A stretch of DNA of 21,006 bases, taken from Ignavibacteriaceae bacterium. GTDB taxonomy: Bacteria > Bacteroidota > Ignavibacteria > Ignavibacteriales > Ignavibacteriaceae. The notes beneath the pieces were generated by a model that saw only the letters and a list, made by a program, of their open reading frames with translations, was not told where the DNA came from and did no database searches. The DNA is taken from positions 1-21,006 of the forward strand of contig JALONF010000036.1 in assembly GCA_025455085.1 (NCBI GenBank), written 5' to 3'. Below are positions 1 to 7,518 of the stretch, one piece after another (the stretch's first letter is position 1; each line of letters begins with the position of its first letter). The translations under genes were made by a program, and so were the position numbers.

Positions 1-363
1 AACCAGATTGAAAAATTAAAAGATGCGACTGCCCATGCGGAGATGATTGCAATAACTGCGGCGGCAAATCACATTGGTAACTGGCGGTTAAGTGAGTGTT
101 CAATTTATGTTACGCTTGAACCCTGCGTTATGTGCACTGGTGCTTTGCTGGCATCAAGAATAAAAGAACTTTTCTTTTCTGTATTTGATCCAAAATTTGG
201 TGCTTGCGGGAGTTTGTACAATCTTGCAGAGGATGGAAAGACAAATCATAAAATAAATGTCTATTCGGGTATCTATTCAGAAGAGAGTACTAAATTGCTT
301 CAGGAGTTTTTCAATAAACTTAAGAATAAAAGTAATCTCAAGTTTTCGCCACCAACTGCTTGA
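1..363 (+). CDS. tadA: tRNA-specific adenosine deaminase (5' truncated by window edge)
   Basis: TadA converts adenosine 34 to inosine in the anticodon wobble position of tRNA-Arg(ACG), a zinc-dependent deamination in the cytoplasm. The frame is open from base 1 and ends at TGA 361-363, leaving 120 residues; the N-terminal part lies outside the window. The visible part carries the deaminase core: HAE (fragment residues 12-14, zinc His and catalytic Glu) and PCVMC (41-45, the two zinc Cys). The following ARIKxLxFxxxDPKxGACGS-like segment is typical of TadA rather than of cytosine or guanine deaminases. The first in-frame ATG at 43 lies after the HAE motif, so it cannot be the true start. adk follows 46 bases downstream on the same strand and may be co-transcribed. 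Confidence 0.93.
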   Translation, partial: NQIEKLKDATAHAEMIAITAAANHIGNWRLSECSIYVTLEPCVMCTGALLASRIKELFFSVFDPKFGACGSLYNLAEDGKTNHKINVYSGIYSEESTKLLQEFFNKLKNKSNLKFSPPTA

Positions 364-409
364 GACTACATTTTAATTTCTCTAATTTGCAATTAAAAAA
401 ATATTATTT

Positions 410-1054
410 ATGCGACTATTATTATTTGGGGCTCCTGGTGTTGGTAAAGGAACACAGGCAAAATTACTCTCAGCAAAATTTAATATACCACACATCTCCA
501 CCGGTGATATTTTAAGGCAGGCAGTAAAGGATGAAACTGAACTTGGCAAAAAAGCTCAGGAAATAATGAGCAGAGGTGATCTCGTTCCCGATGATATTAT
601 GATTGGTATAATCAAGTATAGATTGGGCAAGAGTGATTGCAAGACAGGATTTATCCTTGACGGTTTTCCGCGAACAACAAACCAGGCAGTTGAACTTGAT
701 AAGCTTCTTCAGGAAATGAGTATTGATGATATCAAGTTAATCAACATTTATGCTGATGAGGAAGAAATTGTAAAACGACTAAGTAGCAGAAGAGCCTGTA
801 AAAAATGCGATCATATTTTTTCACTTTCAGAAATTGAACACTCTAAAACCTGTCCTGATTGTAAAGCAAAGGACAGTTTTTACCTTAGAGAAGATGATAA
901 AGAAGAAGTAATTAGGAAACGACTGGAAGTTTTTCGTAAGAGCACGGAACCAGTACTTAATTATTATAAGAAACAGGGGAAAGTAATTTCAATAAACGGA
1001 ATTGGTTCCGTAGCAGAAGTGAATAAAGAACTATTAAAAATTCTTTACGAGTAA
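410..1054 (+). CDS. adk: Adenylate kinase, zinc-LID type
   Basis: Adenylate kinase interconverts ATP + AMP and 2 ADP in the cytoplasm, setting adenylate energy charge. The 214-residue length is standard. The P-loop GAPGVGKGT lies at 7-15, the AMP-binding STGDILR at about 30-36, and DGFPRT at about 84-89. The LID domain has four cysteines, C130, C133, C148 and C151, in two CxxC pairs, marking the long zinc-binding form. The ATG start gives a canonical N-terminus; no clear Shine-Dalgarno sequence precedes it, only an A/T-rich stretch. The gene ends 4 bases before the stop of the opposing ftsE, leaving no room for a conventional terminator. Confidence 0.97.
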   Translation: MRLLLFGAPGVGKGTQAKLLSAKFNIPHISTGDILRQAVKDETELGKKAQEIMSRGDLVPDDIMIGIIKYRLGKSDCKTGFILDGFPRTTNQAVELDKLLQEMSIDDIKLINIYADEEEIVKRLSSRRACKKCDHIFSLSEIEHSKTCPDCKAKDSFYLREDDKEEVIRKRLEVFRKSTEPVLNYYKKQGKVISINGIGSVAEVNKELLKILYE

Positions 1055-1058
1055 AAAA

Positions 1059-1739
1059 CTATTCTTCCATTTTCGGTTTAATTATAGCCTTTAAAGCTCT
1101 GCCATCCTCAAGCTTAATAACTCTTTCATTCGCTTTTTTTACGATTTCATAATTATGGGTAACCACTAAAACTGCAGTTCCTCTTTTATTTATTTTTTTT
1201 AGAAGAGCTAATATCTCGCCCGATGTTTCAGGATCAAGATTACCTGTAGGTTCATCAGCAAGGATTAGAATGGGATCGTTTATTATGGCTCTCGCAATAG
1301 CTACTCTTTGCTGCTCACCTCCTGATAGCTCGTGAGGTTTGTTTAGTCTTTTGTGCGATAGCCCGACTTCAGTTAGCGTTTCATTGATTCTTTTCTTTAT
1401 CTCTTTTGATGAAATGCCGGTTACTTTCATAACGTAAGCAAGATTTTGATATACGTTTCGATCAGGCAGCAGCTTGAAGTCCTGAAAGATCACTCCAATT
1501 TTTCTTCTTAGCAAAGGTATTTGTGATGGTTTGATAGTTTGTGAATCAAACTCGGCAATCCGAACTGTTCCGGTAAGTGGAAACTGGTTCATGTAAATTA
1601 ATTGCATCAGTGTGCTTTTACCGATTCCACTTTTTCCAATAACAAAAACGAATTCACCATAATCCAATTCCATATTAAGGTTGGTGAAAACAGGCTGGTT
1701 CCTGTAATGAAATTCTACGTTGTCAAATGAAAGCATCAT
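1059..1739 (-). CDS. ftsE: Cell-division ABC transporter ATP-binding protein FtsE
   Basis: FtsE is the cytoplasmic ATPase that, with the membrane protein FtsX, regulates peptidoglycan hydrolases at the septum. All ABC landmarks are present: Walker A GKSGIGKST (35-43), Q-loop Q86, signature LSGGEQ (138-143), Walker B ending ADE (161-163), and H-loop H195. The LRRKIGVIFQDFKLLPDR stretch is diagnostic for FtsE against LolD or other exporters. At 226 residues it is of normal length. It begins MM; the first ATG shares one base with the methyltransferase stop (TAATG), implying translational coupling. No ftsX is next to it: the downstream neighbour is convergent adk, so FtsX must be encoded elsewhere. 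FtsE identity is firm; a different membrane partner cannot be ruled out. Confidence 0.92.
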   Translation of the reverse strand: MMLSFDNVEFHYRNQPVFTNLNMELDYGEFVFVIGKSGIGKSTLMQLIYMNQFPLTGTVRIAEFDSQTIKPSQIPLLRRKIGVIFQDFKLLPDRNVYQNLAYVMKVTGISSKEIKKRINETLTEVGLSHKRLNKPHELSGGEQQRVAIARAIINDPILILADEPTGNLDPETSGEILALLKKINKRGTAVLVVTHNYEIVKKANERVIKLEDGRALKAIIKPKMEE

Positions 1740-2464
1740 TAGTTTATTTTCCGCATAATAAATTGAGCTCGCTCCGATTTTTGATTAACATCTTTAAAAG
1801 TGAAACAGTCATAACAAGATTCAACATGTAGACCCACTTTTTCAGCGAGCTTAAAATACGTATTGATTGGATAAATTTTTTCTTTGTGCATTTCTTTAAA
1901 TATTAATCCCGATTCATTCCAAATATAAAAGTTATTATAGTGAATTCTACTTAGCTTATTATATTTACTAATCATTTTATAATTAAAACCATTATGCTGT
2001 CCTTCAGTGGACTTACCAGTGGTGAAGTTCAAACTGTTTTTCTCGAGGCTAACATCGAATGTAAAAATTCCATCTTCCCTCAGCAGATAATCTACTTCAG
2101 TAAATAAGTTTTGGAGTGACTTCTGTTTCAAAATGTAGTTCACGCTGTCAAATGTGGAGAATACAAAATCAAATTTTTCTTTGAATGGAAGTAAGCTCAT
2201 ATCACAGCAAATCTTTTTCAAATTATTTTTATCACCAGAGCGAAGCATCGATAGTGAAATATCCGATGCATAATAATTTCCGTACTCTTCTGAAAGCAGT
2301 TTAGCCATCTTACAATTCCCTGCCCCCAATTCAAGAAATTTTGCTTTGTCCTTAACATTTTCTTTGGCTATTAAAAGAATATATTTTGACCAACTGGCAT
2401 AATCCAGTTTTTTCATTAATCCATCGTAGATAGCAGAAACTTGCTCGTATGGTTTAACTTTCAT
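1739..2464 (-). CDS. Class I SAM-dependent methyltransferase, YqeM-like
   Basis: A 241-residue cytoplasmic methyltransferase with unknown substrate. The N-terminal YDGLMKKLDYASW pattern resembles the YqeM-type family (YDxLMxDVDYxxW). Motif I, FLELGAGNCKMAKLL (about 63-77), forms the SAM-binding loop, and ASDIS (about 85-89) supplies the acidic residue after strand 2. FDFVFSTFDSVNYIL matches the motif IV region. No membrane segment or extra domain is seen. The gene overlaps both neighbours, with an ATGA junction to pdxA upstream and TAATG to ftsE downstream, so it is probably translated as part of one unit. It is not RsmA/KsgA, which is often found near pdxA. Fold assignment is confident; the methyl acceptor (RNA, protein or small molecule) cannot be told from sequence. 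Confidence 0.82.
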   Translation of the reverse strand: MKVKPYEQVSAIYDGLMKKLDYASWSKYILLIAKENVKDKAKFLELGAGNCKMAKLLSEEYGNYYASDISLSMLRSGDKNNLKKICCDMSLLPFKEKFDFVFSTFDSVNYILKQKSLQNLFTEVDYLLREDGIFTFDVSLEKNSLNFTTGKSTEGQHNGFNYKMISKYNKLSRIHYNNFYIWNESGLIFKEMHKEKIYPINTYFKLAEKVGLHVESCYDCFTFKDVNQKSERAQFIMRKIN

Positions 2465-3462
2465 TTGATGCTGATCTTTTTCTTTCTATTTTTCAGAATC
2501 AGTTCCGCATACTTGAAAGCTTCAACCATACTTGATTCATCCGCAATTCCCTTGCCTGCAATGTCATAAGCTGTTCCGTGATCCGGGGAAGTTCTGATTA
2601 TTGGTAATCCCGCGGAATAATTTACTCCCCTCCCTGCGTTTATATATTTGAAAGGAATTAATACCTGATCATGGTATAGACCAAATACCATATCATAATT
2701 TTCAAATTTTCTATTAGCAAAAAATGCATCAGATGAAAATGGTCCTTCTACAACACTTTTAAACTTTTTCTGTTTGATGATTGGTTCTATAATATCCTTT
2801 TCCTCTTTACCAATTATTCCACCTTCACCTGAGTGTGGATTCAGACCAAGCACTGCAACTCGTGGCTTCTTGATTCCAAGATCAACATTCAACATCCTCA
2901 TAACAGTCTCAAGTTTTGATATCAACACATTGGAATTTAATGAGTTAGCAACTTCTTGTAATGGGATATGAATTGAATAAAGCCCGACTCTTAACTTTTT
3001 GGAAAGAAAAGTCATTACAAAATTTTTGACATTACACCAGTCAGCATACATCTCAGTCTGACCAGGATATTTTACACCTGCAAGTTTTAAAGCTGTTTTT
3101 GAAACAGGAGCTGTTACAACTGCATCTGCCAAATTCTTCTTTAGTAAATCGAATGAAGTCCGAAGTGCGAGAAAAGCAGCTTCGCCCGATGCCACTGTTG
3201 GTTTGCCAATCCGCTGTTTGAATGAGCCGGTTACAAGAATAGATACTTGATATTTCTGATTGGCGTTTGATTCTATATCATCAACTATCTTATAAGTAAA
3301 AAGTGGTTTAACTAATCGAACGGTTGTTTTTAAGACATTTTCAGGAATTATTAAAATAAATTGTGTTGTTTTATTCTTTGAAGTGATTTTGTTGAGTGCC
3401 TTCAATGCAATTTCAGGGCCGATCCCGTTAATATCTCCGCATGTAAAAATAAATCTCTTCAT
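2461..3462 (-). CDS. pdxA: 4-hydroxythreonine-4-phosphate dehydrogenase PdxA
   Basis: PdxA oxidises 4-phosphohydroxy-L-threonine with NAD+, the step before PdxJ ring closure in DXP-dependent pyridoxal 5'-phosphate synthesis. With the ATG start the protein has 333 residues, close to the family norm. The N-terminal GDINGIGPEI corresponds to the family GDPAGIGPE motif. The metal-binding histidines are present as H165, H210 and H264 (in GLYHDQVLIP), matching the E. coli spacing. RTSPDHGTAYDIAGKG near the C-terminus is highly conserved. An in-frame TTG one codon upstream (3465) is possible, but ATG at 3462, overlapping the preceding stop as TGATG, is the likelier start. The gene's own stop overlaps the methyltransferase start as ATGA. 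Confidence 0.95.
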   Translation of the reverse strand: MKRFIFTCGDINGIGPEIALKALNKITSKNKTTQFILIIPENVLKTTVRLVKPLFTYKIVDDIESNANQKYQVSILVTGSFKQRIGKPTVASGEAAFLALRTSFDLLKKNLADAVVTAPVSKTALKLAGVKYPGQTEMYADWCNVKNFVMTFLSKKLRVGLYSIHIPLQEVANSLNSNVLISKLETVMRMLNVDLGIKKPRVAVLGLNPHSGEGGIIGKEEKDIIEPIIKQKKFKSVVEGPFSSDAFFANRKFENYDMVFGLYHDQVLIPFKYINAGRGVNYSAGLPIIRTSPDHGTAYDIAGKGIADESSMVEAFKYAELILKNRKKKISIK

Positions 3463-4739
3463 CAATTCTCGGTCAAAGAAAAATTACCAGTTCCTTTTTT
3501 ATCAATAAAAGTAAATTTTCTTTCAGGATTTAAGTAACTCCAAATTTCCATAACCTGACCTTGTGGATTTGAAGAGCGTTCAATCTTATCTGGATTACCA
3601 AACTTGATATAAACAACACCTCTGTCCGTCTTTGCACCATTACCTTTACCAATTCCTTTGAACTCTTTTATAGCGTAATCTACACGAGTATAATATTCAG
3701 ACATAACTTCATTATAAGTTGTTTGGGAAGTAGGATCATATTTTGACCAATAATCTTTCAATACTTTTGGATAGTCAGTATCGCTATTCGATAAAAGTGA
3801 AGATACAACTGAATCTGATTCTACAAAATTTAAGAACTCAATCGCTTTTTCTGGGTCCATCAAAGAGAATGGTTTATTAAACCAAACTATTTTAAAACTG
3901 TATTCCTCGTCAATTGAACTCTCTTCATTAGTTACATTTAAAGTCACTTCGCCTTCGCTGAGTTTCTCATTGACATTTCTGACAACAAAATTACGGAGTG
4001 CAATGGCTTCAGGGTTTCTTGTTACCGATAAATGCTTCTCACATTCAGCAATTCCAATGGGAATGACATACGACTCATTCACTTTTGTGGAGATTATAAC
4101 TTCATCATTGTTTTCTATGATTACATCAATTTCCGTAATTGAAGTATCAGTAATTGGTATAATCAGATGGAATTTATCGCTGCTGAAAGGGACATTACCT
4201 CCTGAATTAGCAAGAGTAAATGCTTTCTTTTCATCACAAAATATTTCCTGTGAGTTAATAACCAGAGGATGCTGCACAAGTTTATCTTTGCTTTTTTCAA
4301 GATTTAGTCCTTTAGGTTCAAGAAGAAGCTCACCGGTAGAATTCATATCGGAAATCAGAGTGGATATTTTATATTCTCCTGGTTTTATTTTGAAGCTTAT
4401 GAAATCTTGTAACACGAAACTTAGATCATTTGTTTCTTCAAAATTGTTAACTGTTACCCTATTATCTTTTATATCCCTTGAGACTAGCTTATCATCCTTA
4501 TCTAAAATTTCGACAACAACGCGAAATCCAGCATTGAACGATTCCTCTTTCCTTTCAAACACTAACATTTTGTATGGAATTTTATAGATATAGAAAACTG
4601 AGAAGTCTCCATCTATTCTTGGCAAAGAAATTAATTCTGATTCAAAAGGAAATCTTGGAGCAGTAGGTGGCTCATTATTATTTGGCTGCCCGAATAATGA
4701 AGTGCAAATAAGAAAGAAGCTGAATAATATTTTTTTCAC
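3462..4739 (-). CDS. GWxTD-domain secreted protein with altered signature
   Basis: A 425-residue protein with a signal peptide (MKKILFSFFLICTSLFG, probable cleavage near residue 18), so it is exported to the periplasm or cell envelope. The C-terminal 60 residues match the GWxTD domain found in Bacteroidota/Chlorobiota and relatives: TDRGVVYIKFGNPDKIER, then VMEIWSY and FTFIDKKGTGNFSL. The naming motif is degenerate here: residues 368-372 read GAKTD, so Trp is Ala. The middle (about 30-280) is beta-rich and without a family I recognise. Translation begins at GTG (4739-4737), the only start consistent with the signal peptide. A TATAAT on the minus strand (4776-4781) lies about 37 bases before the start. 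Function is unknown for the family. Confidence 0.8.
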   Translation of the reverse strand: MKKILFSFFLICTSLFGQPNNNEPPTAPRFPFESELISLPRIDGDFSVFYIYKIPYKMLVFERKEESFNAGFRVVVEILDKDDKLVSRDIKDNRVTVNNFEETNDLSFVLQDFISFKIKPGEYKISTLISDMNSTGELLLEPKGLNLEKSKDKLVQHPLVINSQEIFCDEKKAFTLANSGGNVPFSSDKFHLIIPITDTSITEIDVIIENNDEVIISTKVNESYVIPIGIAECEKHLSVTRNPEAIALRNFVVRNVNEKLSEGEVTLNVTNEESSIDEEYSFKIVWFNKPFSLMDPEKAIEFLNFVESDSVVSSLLSNSDTDYPKVLKDYWSKYDPTSQTTYNEVMSEYYTRVDYAIKEFKGIGKGNGAKTDRGVVYIKFGNPDKIERSSNPQGQVMEIWSYLNPERKFTFIDKKGTGNFSLTEN

Positions 4740-4799
4740 TTTAATTCTTTTTGATGAAAAATCATTCAGTGCCCGATTATAATCAAGGTAAAATTAGTT

Positions 4800-4827
4800 A
4801 CTGATAATTAGGCAGCTAAATATCAGT
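4800..4827 (-). terminator. Hairpin overlapping the rho stop codon, possible weak terminator
   Basis: Plus-strand ACTGATA (4800-4806) and TATCAGT (4821-4827) are perfect inverted arms. After an A:A mismatch, TTA (4808-4810) pairs with TAA (4817-4819) around a GGCAGC loop. The rho stop codon (4823-4825) sits inside one arm. On the rho strand only a short T run (AATTTTACC) follows, so this is a poor intrinsic terminator and could equally be a processing or stability hairpin. Confidence 0.3.
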
Positions 4828-6076
4828 TATTCATATTATTCAAAAAGTCCTTGTTATTCTTTGTACCACGGATCTTGTCAATCAGAAATTCCATGGCCTC
4901 AACTGGACTGAAATCGCTGAGAATTTTTCTAAGAATCCAGATTTTTCCTAAATCATCTTCCTTCAATAAAAGATCTTCACGTCTGGTACCCGAACGGTTA
5001 ACGTCAATGGCGGGGAAAATTCTTCTGTCACTTAAATCACGATTTAGAACAAGTTCCATATTACCTGTTCCTTTGAACTCCTCGAAGATAACGTCATCCA
5101 TTCTGCTGCCGGTGTCAATTAGAGCCGTTGCAATGATAGTCAAACTTCCGCCATCTTCAGTATTTCTTGCAGCGCCAAAGAATCGTTTTGGTTTATGAAG
5201 TGCATTTGAATCAACACCTCCCGATAAAATTCTTCCGCTATGCGGAACAACAATGTTATGTGCTCTTGCCAATCTTGTAATACTATCCAGCAAAATCACA
5301 ACGTGCTCATTTGCTTCAACCATTCTTTTTGCTTTTTCAATTACCATGTCTGCAACCTGAACGTGCCTGTCTGCTGGTTCATCAAAAGTTGAACTTATTA
5401 CCTCACCCTGAACCGAACGTTCCATATCAGTTACTTCTTCAGGTCGTTCATCAATCAGTAAAACAATTAGTTTTATTTCCGGGTGATTACGTGTGATTGA
5501 ATTGGCAATTTTCTGAAGTAATACGGTTTTACCACTTTTCGGTGGAGAGACTATCAAACCTCTCTGACCTTTTCCAATTGGTGCAAGCATATCCATTACT
5601 CTCATTGAATATTCGCCGGGTGCAGATTCAAGATTTATTTTCTTTGTAGGATAAACTGGAACAAGATTATCGAATAAAGTTCTTTCTCGAATATTTTCAG
5701 GCGCCAGACCATTAACTGCCTCAACTCTAAGCAGAGCAAAAAATCTTTCACCTTCTTTCGGAGGACGAACCTGCCCACTGACAAAATCTCCAGTTCGCAA
5801 ACTAAACTTTTTAATTTGAGAAGGTGATACATAAATGTCATCCGGAGATGGCAGATAATTGTAATCCGACGAACGAAGGAAACCATATCCATCTGGAAGC
5901 ACTTCAAGGACACCCTTTGAAAAAGTGAGGCCATCCTTTGAAGTCTGAGCTTCAAGAATCTTAAATATCAATTCCTGTTTGCGAAGATCGCTGTAGCCGG
6001 GAATATTGAGTTCTTTGGCTATCTCATTTAATTCGACAATCTTCTTTGATTTGAGTTCGGATATATCCATTGGCAT
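4823..6076 (-). CDS. rho: Transcription termination factor Rho
   Basis: Rho is the hexameric RNA-dependent ATPase that ends transcription of untranslated RNA. At 417 residues it is compact, like E. coli Rho, without the large N-terminal insertions seen in some relatives. Domain order: Rho N-terminal helical region (1-45), cold-shock-like RNA-binding domain with GYGFLR (63-68), then the RecA-like motor with Walker A PPKSGKT (178-184), LLIDERPEEVTDMERSV, Walker B VILLDSITRLARA and the Q-loop/R-loop region LSGGVD. The ATG at 6076 follows AGGG by 8 bases; a second Met lies two codons on. Upstream are 175 noncoding bases with repeated GTTAAAA motifs, and a hairpin overlaps the stop codon. Confidence 0.97.
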   Translation of the reverse strand: MPMDISELKSKKIVELNEIAKELNIPGYSDLRKQELIFKILEAQTSKDGLTFSKGVLEVLPDGYGFLRSSDYNYLPSPDDIYVSPSQIKKFSLRTGDFVSGQVRPPKEGERFFALLRVEAVNGLAPENIRERTLFDNLVPVYPTKKINLESAPGEYSMRVMDMLAPIGKGQRGLIVSPPKSGKTVLLQKIANSITRNHPEIKLIVLLIDERPEEVTDMERSVQGEVISSTFDEPADRHVQVADMVIEKAKRMVEANEHVVILLDSITRLARAHNIVVPHSGRILSGGVDSNALHKPKRFFGAARNTEDGGSLTIIATALIDTGSRMDDVIFEEFKGTGNMELVLNRDLSDRRIFPAIDVNRSGTRREDLLLKEDDLGKIWILRKILSDFSPVEAMEFLIDKIRGTKNNKDFLNNMNN

Positions 6077-6251
6077 AATTTTAACCCTGAGTTATTGTTG
6101 GCAGATGAAGGTAAAGTTATTTTTACATAAAATTTTAACTGGTTTTAACCAGCCTGTGAATTCGGGGAACAATTTTTTAACGATAACAAATAGTTTATTA
6201 CTTGATAGGTTTTTGCGGCTCACCGAAACATAAACCTTAAAATCTTAAATG
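6077..6251 (-). promoter_or_regulatory. rho upstream region with four GTTAAAA motifs
   Basis: This 175-base gap between folC and rho has no credible gene. On the minus strand, GTTAAAA occurs four times (plus-strand TTTTAAC at 6079-6085, 6133-6139, 6143-6149 and 6175-6181). The copy nearest the gene lies two bases before the start ATG, next to the AGGG ribosome-binding site. The second and third copies are 10 bases apart and part of an inverted repeat CTGGTT / AACCAG (6139-6152). Such clustering suggests operator sites or a structured leader for autoregulation of rho. The sequence shows the repeats; the regulatory role is inferred. Confidence 0.35.
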
Positions 6252-7514
6252 TCAAGCTACCCCAACAAGTAATTGCTGCTTAATTTCACCAAGTAAATAC
6301 ATACTTCCGACAACTACCAAACACTCATCCGTCGGCCTTGTCGTAAAACTATTTACAAACTTTGAGTGTTCAATAACAGGTATTACAGTGATGTTCAACT
6401 TTTTGCCTACTTCAATAATTTCCTCTACCCTGGCAGCCCGCTCATATTGAATATCAGTTATCCTTATTTCATCAAAATATCTGGAAAGCATTTGAAGCAT
6501 TTCTCCAATTGCCTTATCTCTCATCGCACCAAAGAGTAAAGTTCTTTTTCTATATGACTCCGCTTCTTTTGAAAATTCAATTAAAAAATTTTCAATGCTT
6601 TCAGGATTATGAGCTGAATCAAATATTATGGATGGATTTTTATGAAAGTATTCATACCTGCCCTGCAATCCTGTATTCATTGATACATTAGCAATTCCCT
6701 TTGAGTATTTATCTTCATTAACAAATGAAAAAGTTTTTGATACCGTAAGAACTGCAAGAGCAGCATTAAATTTTTGATAAATGCCTTTCAATTTAGGATT
6801 CATTTCAATTTGCTTTTCTTTATCAAGTAGTAATCTTATTTGATCATCTGATTCAATTATAAAATCTTTTATAGAATAAAGAATACTATTCGTCTCTTTG
6901 CATTTTTGTTCAATAACATTAGCTGCTTGTTCTTTCAGCCTCCCGGAAAAAACTTGTGAATTATTTTTGATGATAGCTGCTTTTTCCGATGCAATCTGTT
7001 CGATTGTATCTCCAAGTACATTTGTATGCTCAAGACTGATAGATGTGATAACAATTGCTAAAGGATTTAATACGTTGGTCGAATCAAGTCTGCCGCCTAG
7101 ACCAGTTTCAATTACACAATAATCCGTATTCATGTCTTTGAAATAATGGAAAGCCATAGCAGTGGTGACTTCAAAAAAAGTTAATTCGTGTTCATCAATA
7201 TAATTTTCATTACTTGAAATAAATTCAGAGACGTATTCATCTTCAATTTGCTTTCCGTTTATAACAATCCTCTCATTGAATTTTACAAAGTGTGGAGAAG
7301 TATATAAACCGACTTTAAAACCAAACTCCTGCAAGATGCTGGCAATAAAGGATGATGTGCTTCCCTTTCCATTAGATCCAGCAATGTGAATTGTCTCTAA
7401 TGCTTGCTGAGGATTTCCCAAATGGTCAAGAAAACCAATTGTATTTTCCAACCCGAGCTTAATTCCAAATGTGTGAAGAGAGAAAAGTTTCTTCAGCGAA
7501 GTATCAAGATCCAT
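6252..7514 (-). CDS. folC: Bifunctional folylpolyglutamate / dihydrofolate synthase
   Basis: FolC adds glutamate to dihydropteroate (making dihydrofolate) and to tetrahydrofolates, using ATP, in the cytoplasm. The 420-residue length fits. The Mur-ligase-type P-loop is HIAGSNGKGSTSSF (G46-S52), followed by TSPHFVKFNERI, the ETGLGGRLDSTNV substrate/Mg loop and ITSISLEHTNVLG. The C-terminal domain has FDSAHNPESI and LFGAMRDK. The second motif normally binds the pterin and a catalytic Mg; both its Asp and His partners look intact. It is the last gene of pyrK-pyrD-folC, starting 4 bases after the pyrD stop, which points to co-transcription of pyrimidine and folate genes. Whether both activities are present cannot be judged from sequence alone. 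Confidence 0.94.
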   Translation of the reverse strand: MDLDTSLKKLFSLHTFGIKLGLENTIGFLDHLGNPQQALETIHIAGSNGKGSTSSFIASILQEFGFKVGLYTSPHFVKFNERIVINGKQIEDEYVSEFISSNENYIDEHELTFFEVTTAMAFHYFKDMNTDYCVIETGLGGRLDSTNVLNPLAIVITSISLEHTNVLGDTIEQIASEKAAIIKNNSQVFSGRLKEQAANVIEQKCKETNSILYSIKDFIIESDDQIRLLLDKEKQIEMNPKLKGIYQKFNAALAVLTVSKTFSFVNEDKYSKGIANVSMNTGLQGRYEYFHKNPSIIFDSAHNPESIENFLIEFSKEAESYRKRTLLFGAMRDKAIGEMLQMLSRYFDEIRITDIQYERAARVEEIIEVGKKLNITVIPVIEHSKFVNSFTTRPTDECLVVVGSMYLLGEIKQQLLVGVA

Positions 7515-7518
7515 TCAA

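Noticed and set aside
371..398. TTTTAATT / AATTAAAA inverted repeat between tadA and adk
   Set aside because: A/T-only arms with a 12-base spacer in an AT-rich gap; expected by chance and too weak for a terminator.
3463..3465. TTG as start codon of pdxA
   Set aside because: ATG is the very next codon, gives the usual PdxA N-terminus and forms a TGATG junction with the upstream stop.
3970..4587. 205-codon open frame opposite the GWxTD gene
   Set aside because: The minus-strand protein has a signal peptide, recognisable domain and coupled neighbours; the plus-strand product has no recognisable features.
6208..6236. Possible bulged stem downstream of folC around CGG-TGAG-CCG
   Set aside because: Only a 3-bp GC core with bulges and no T run on the folC strand; not enough for a terminator call.
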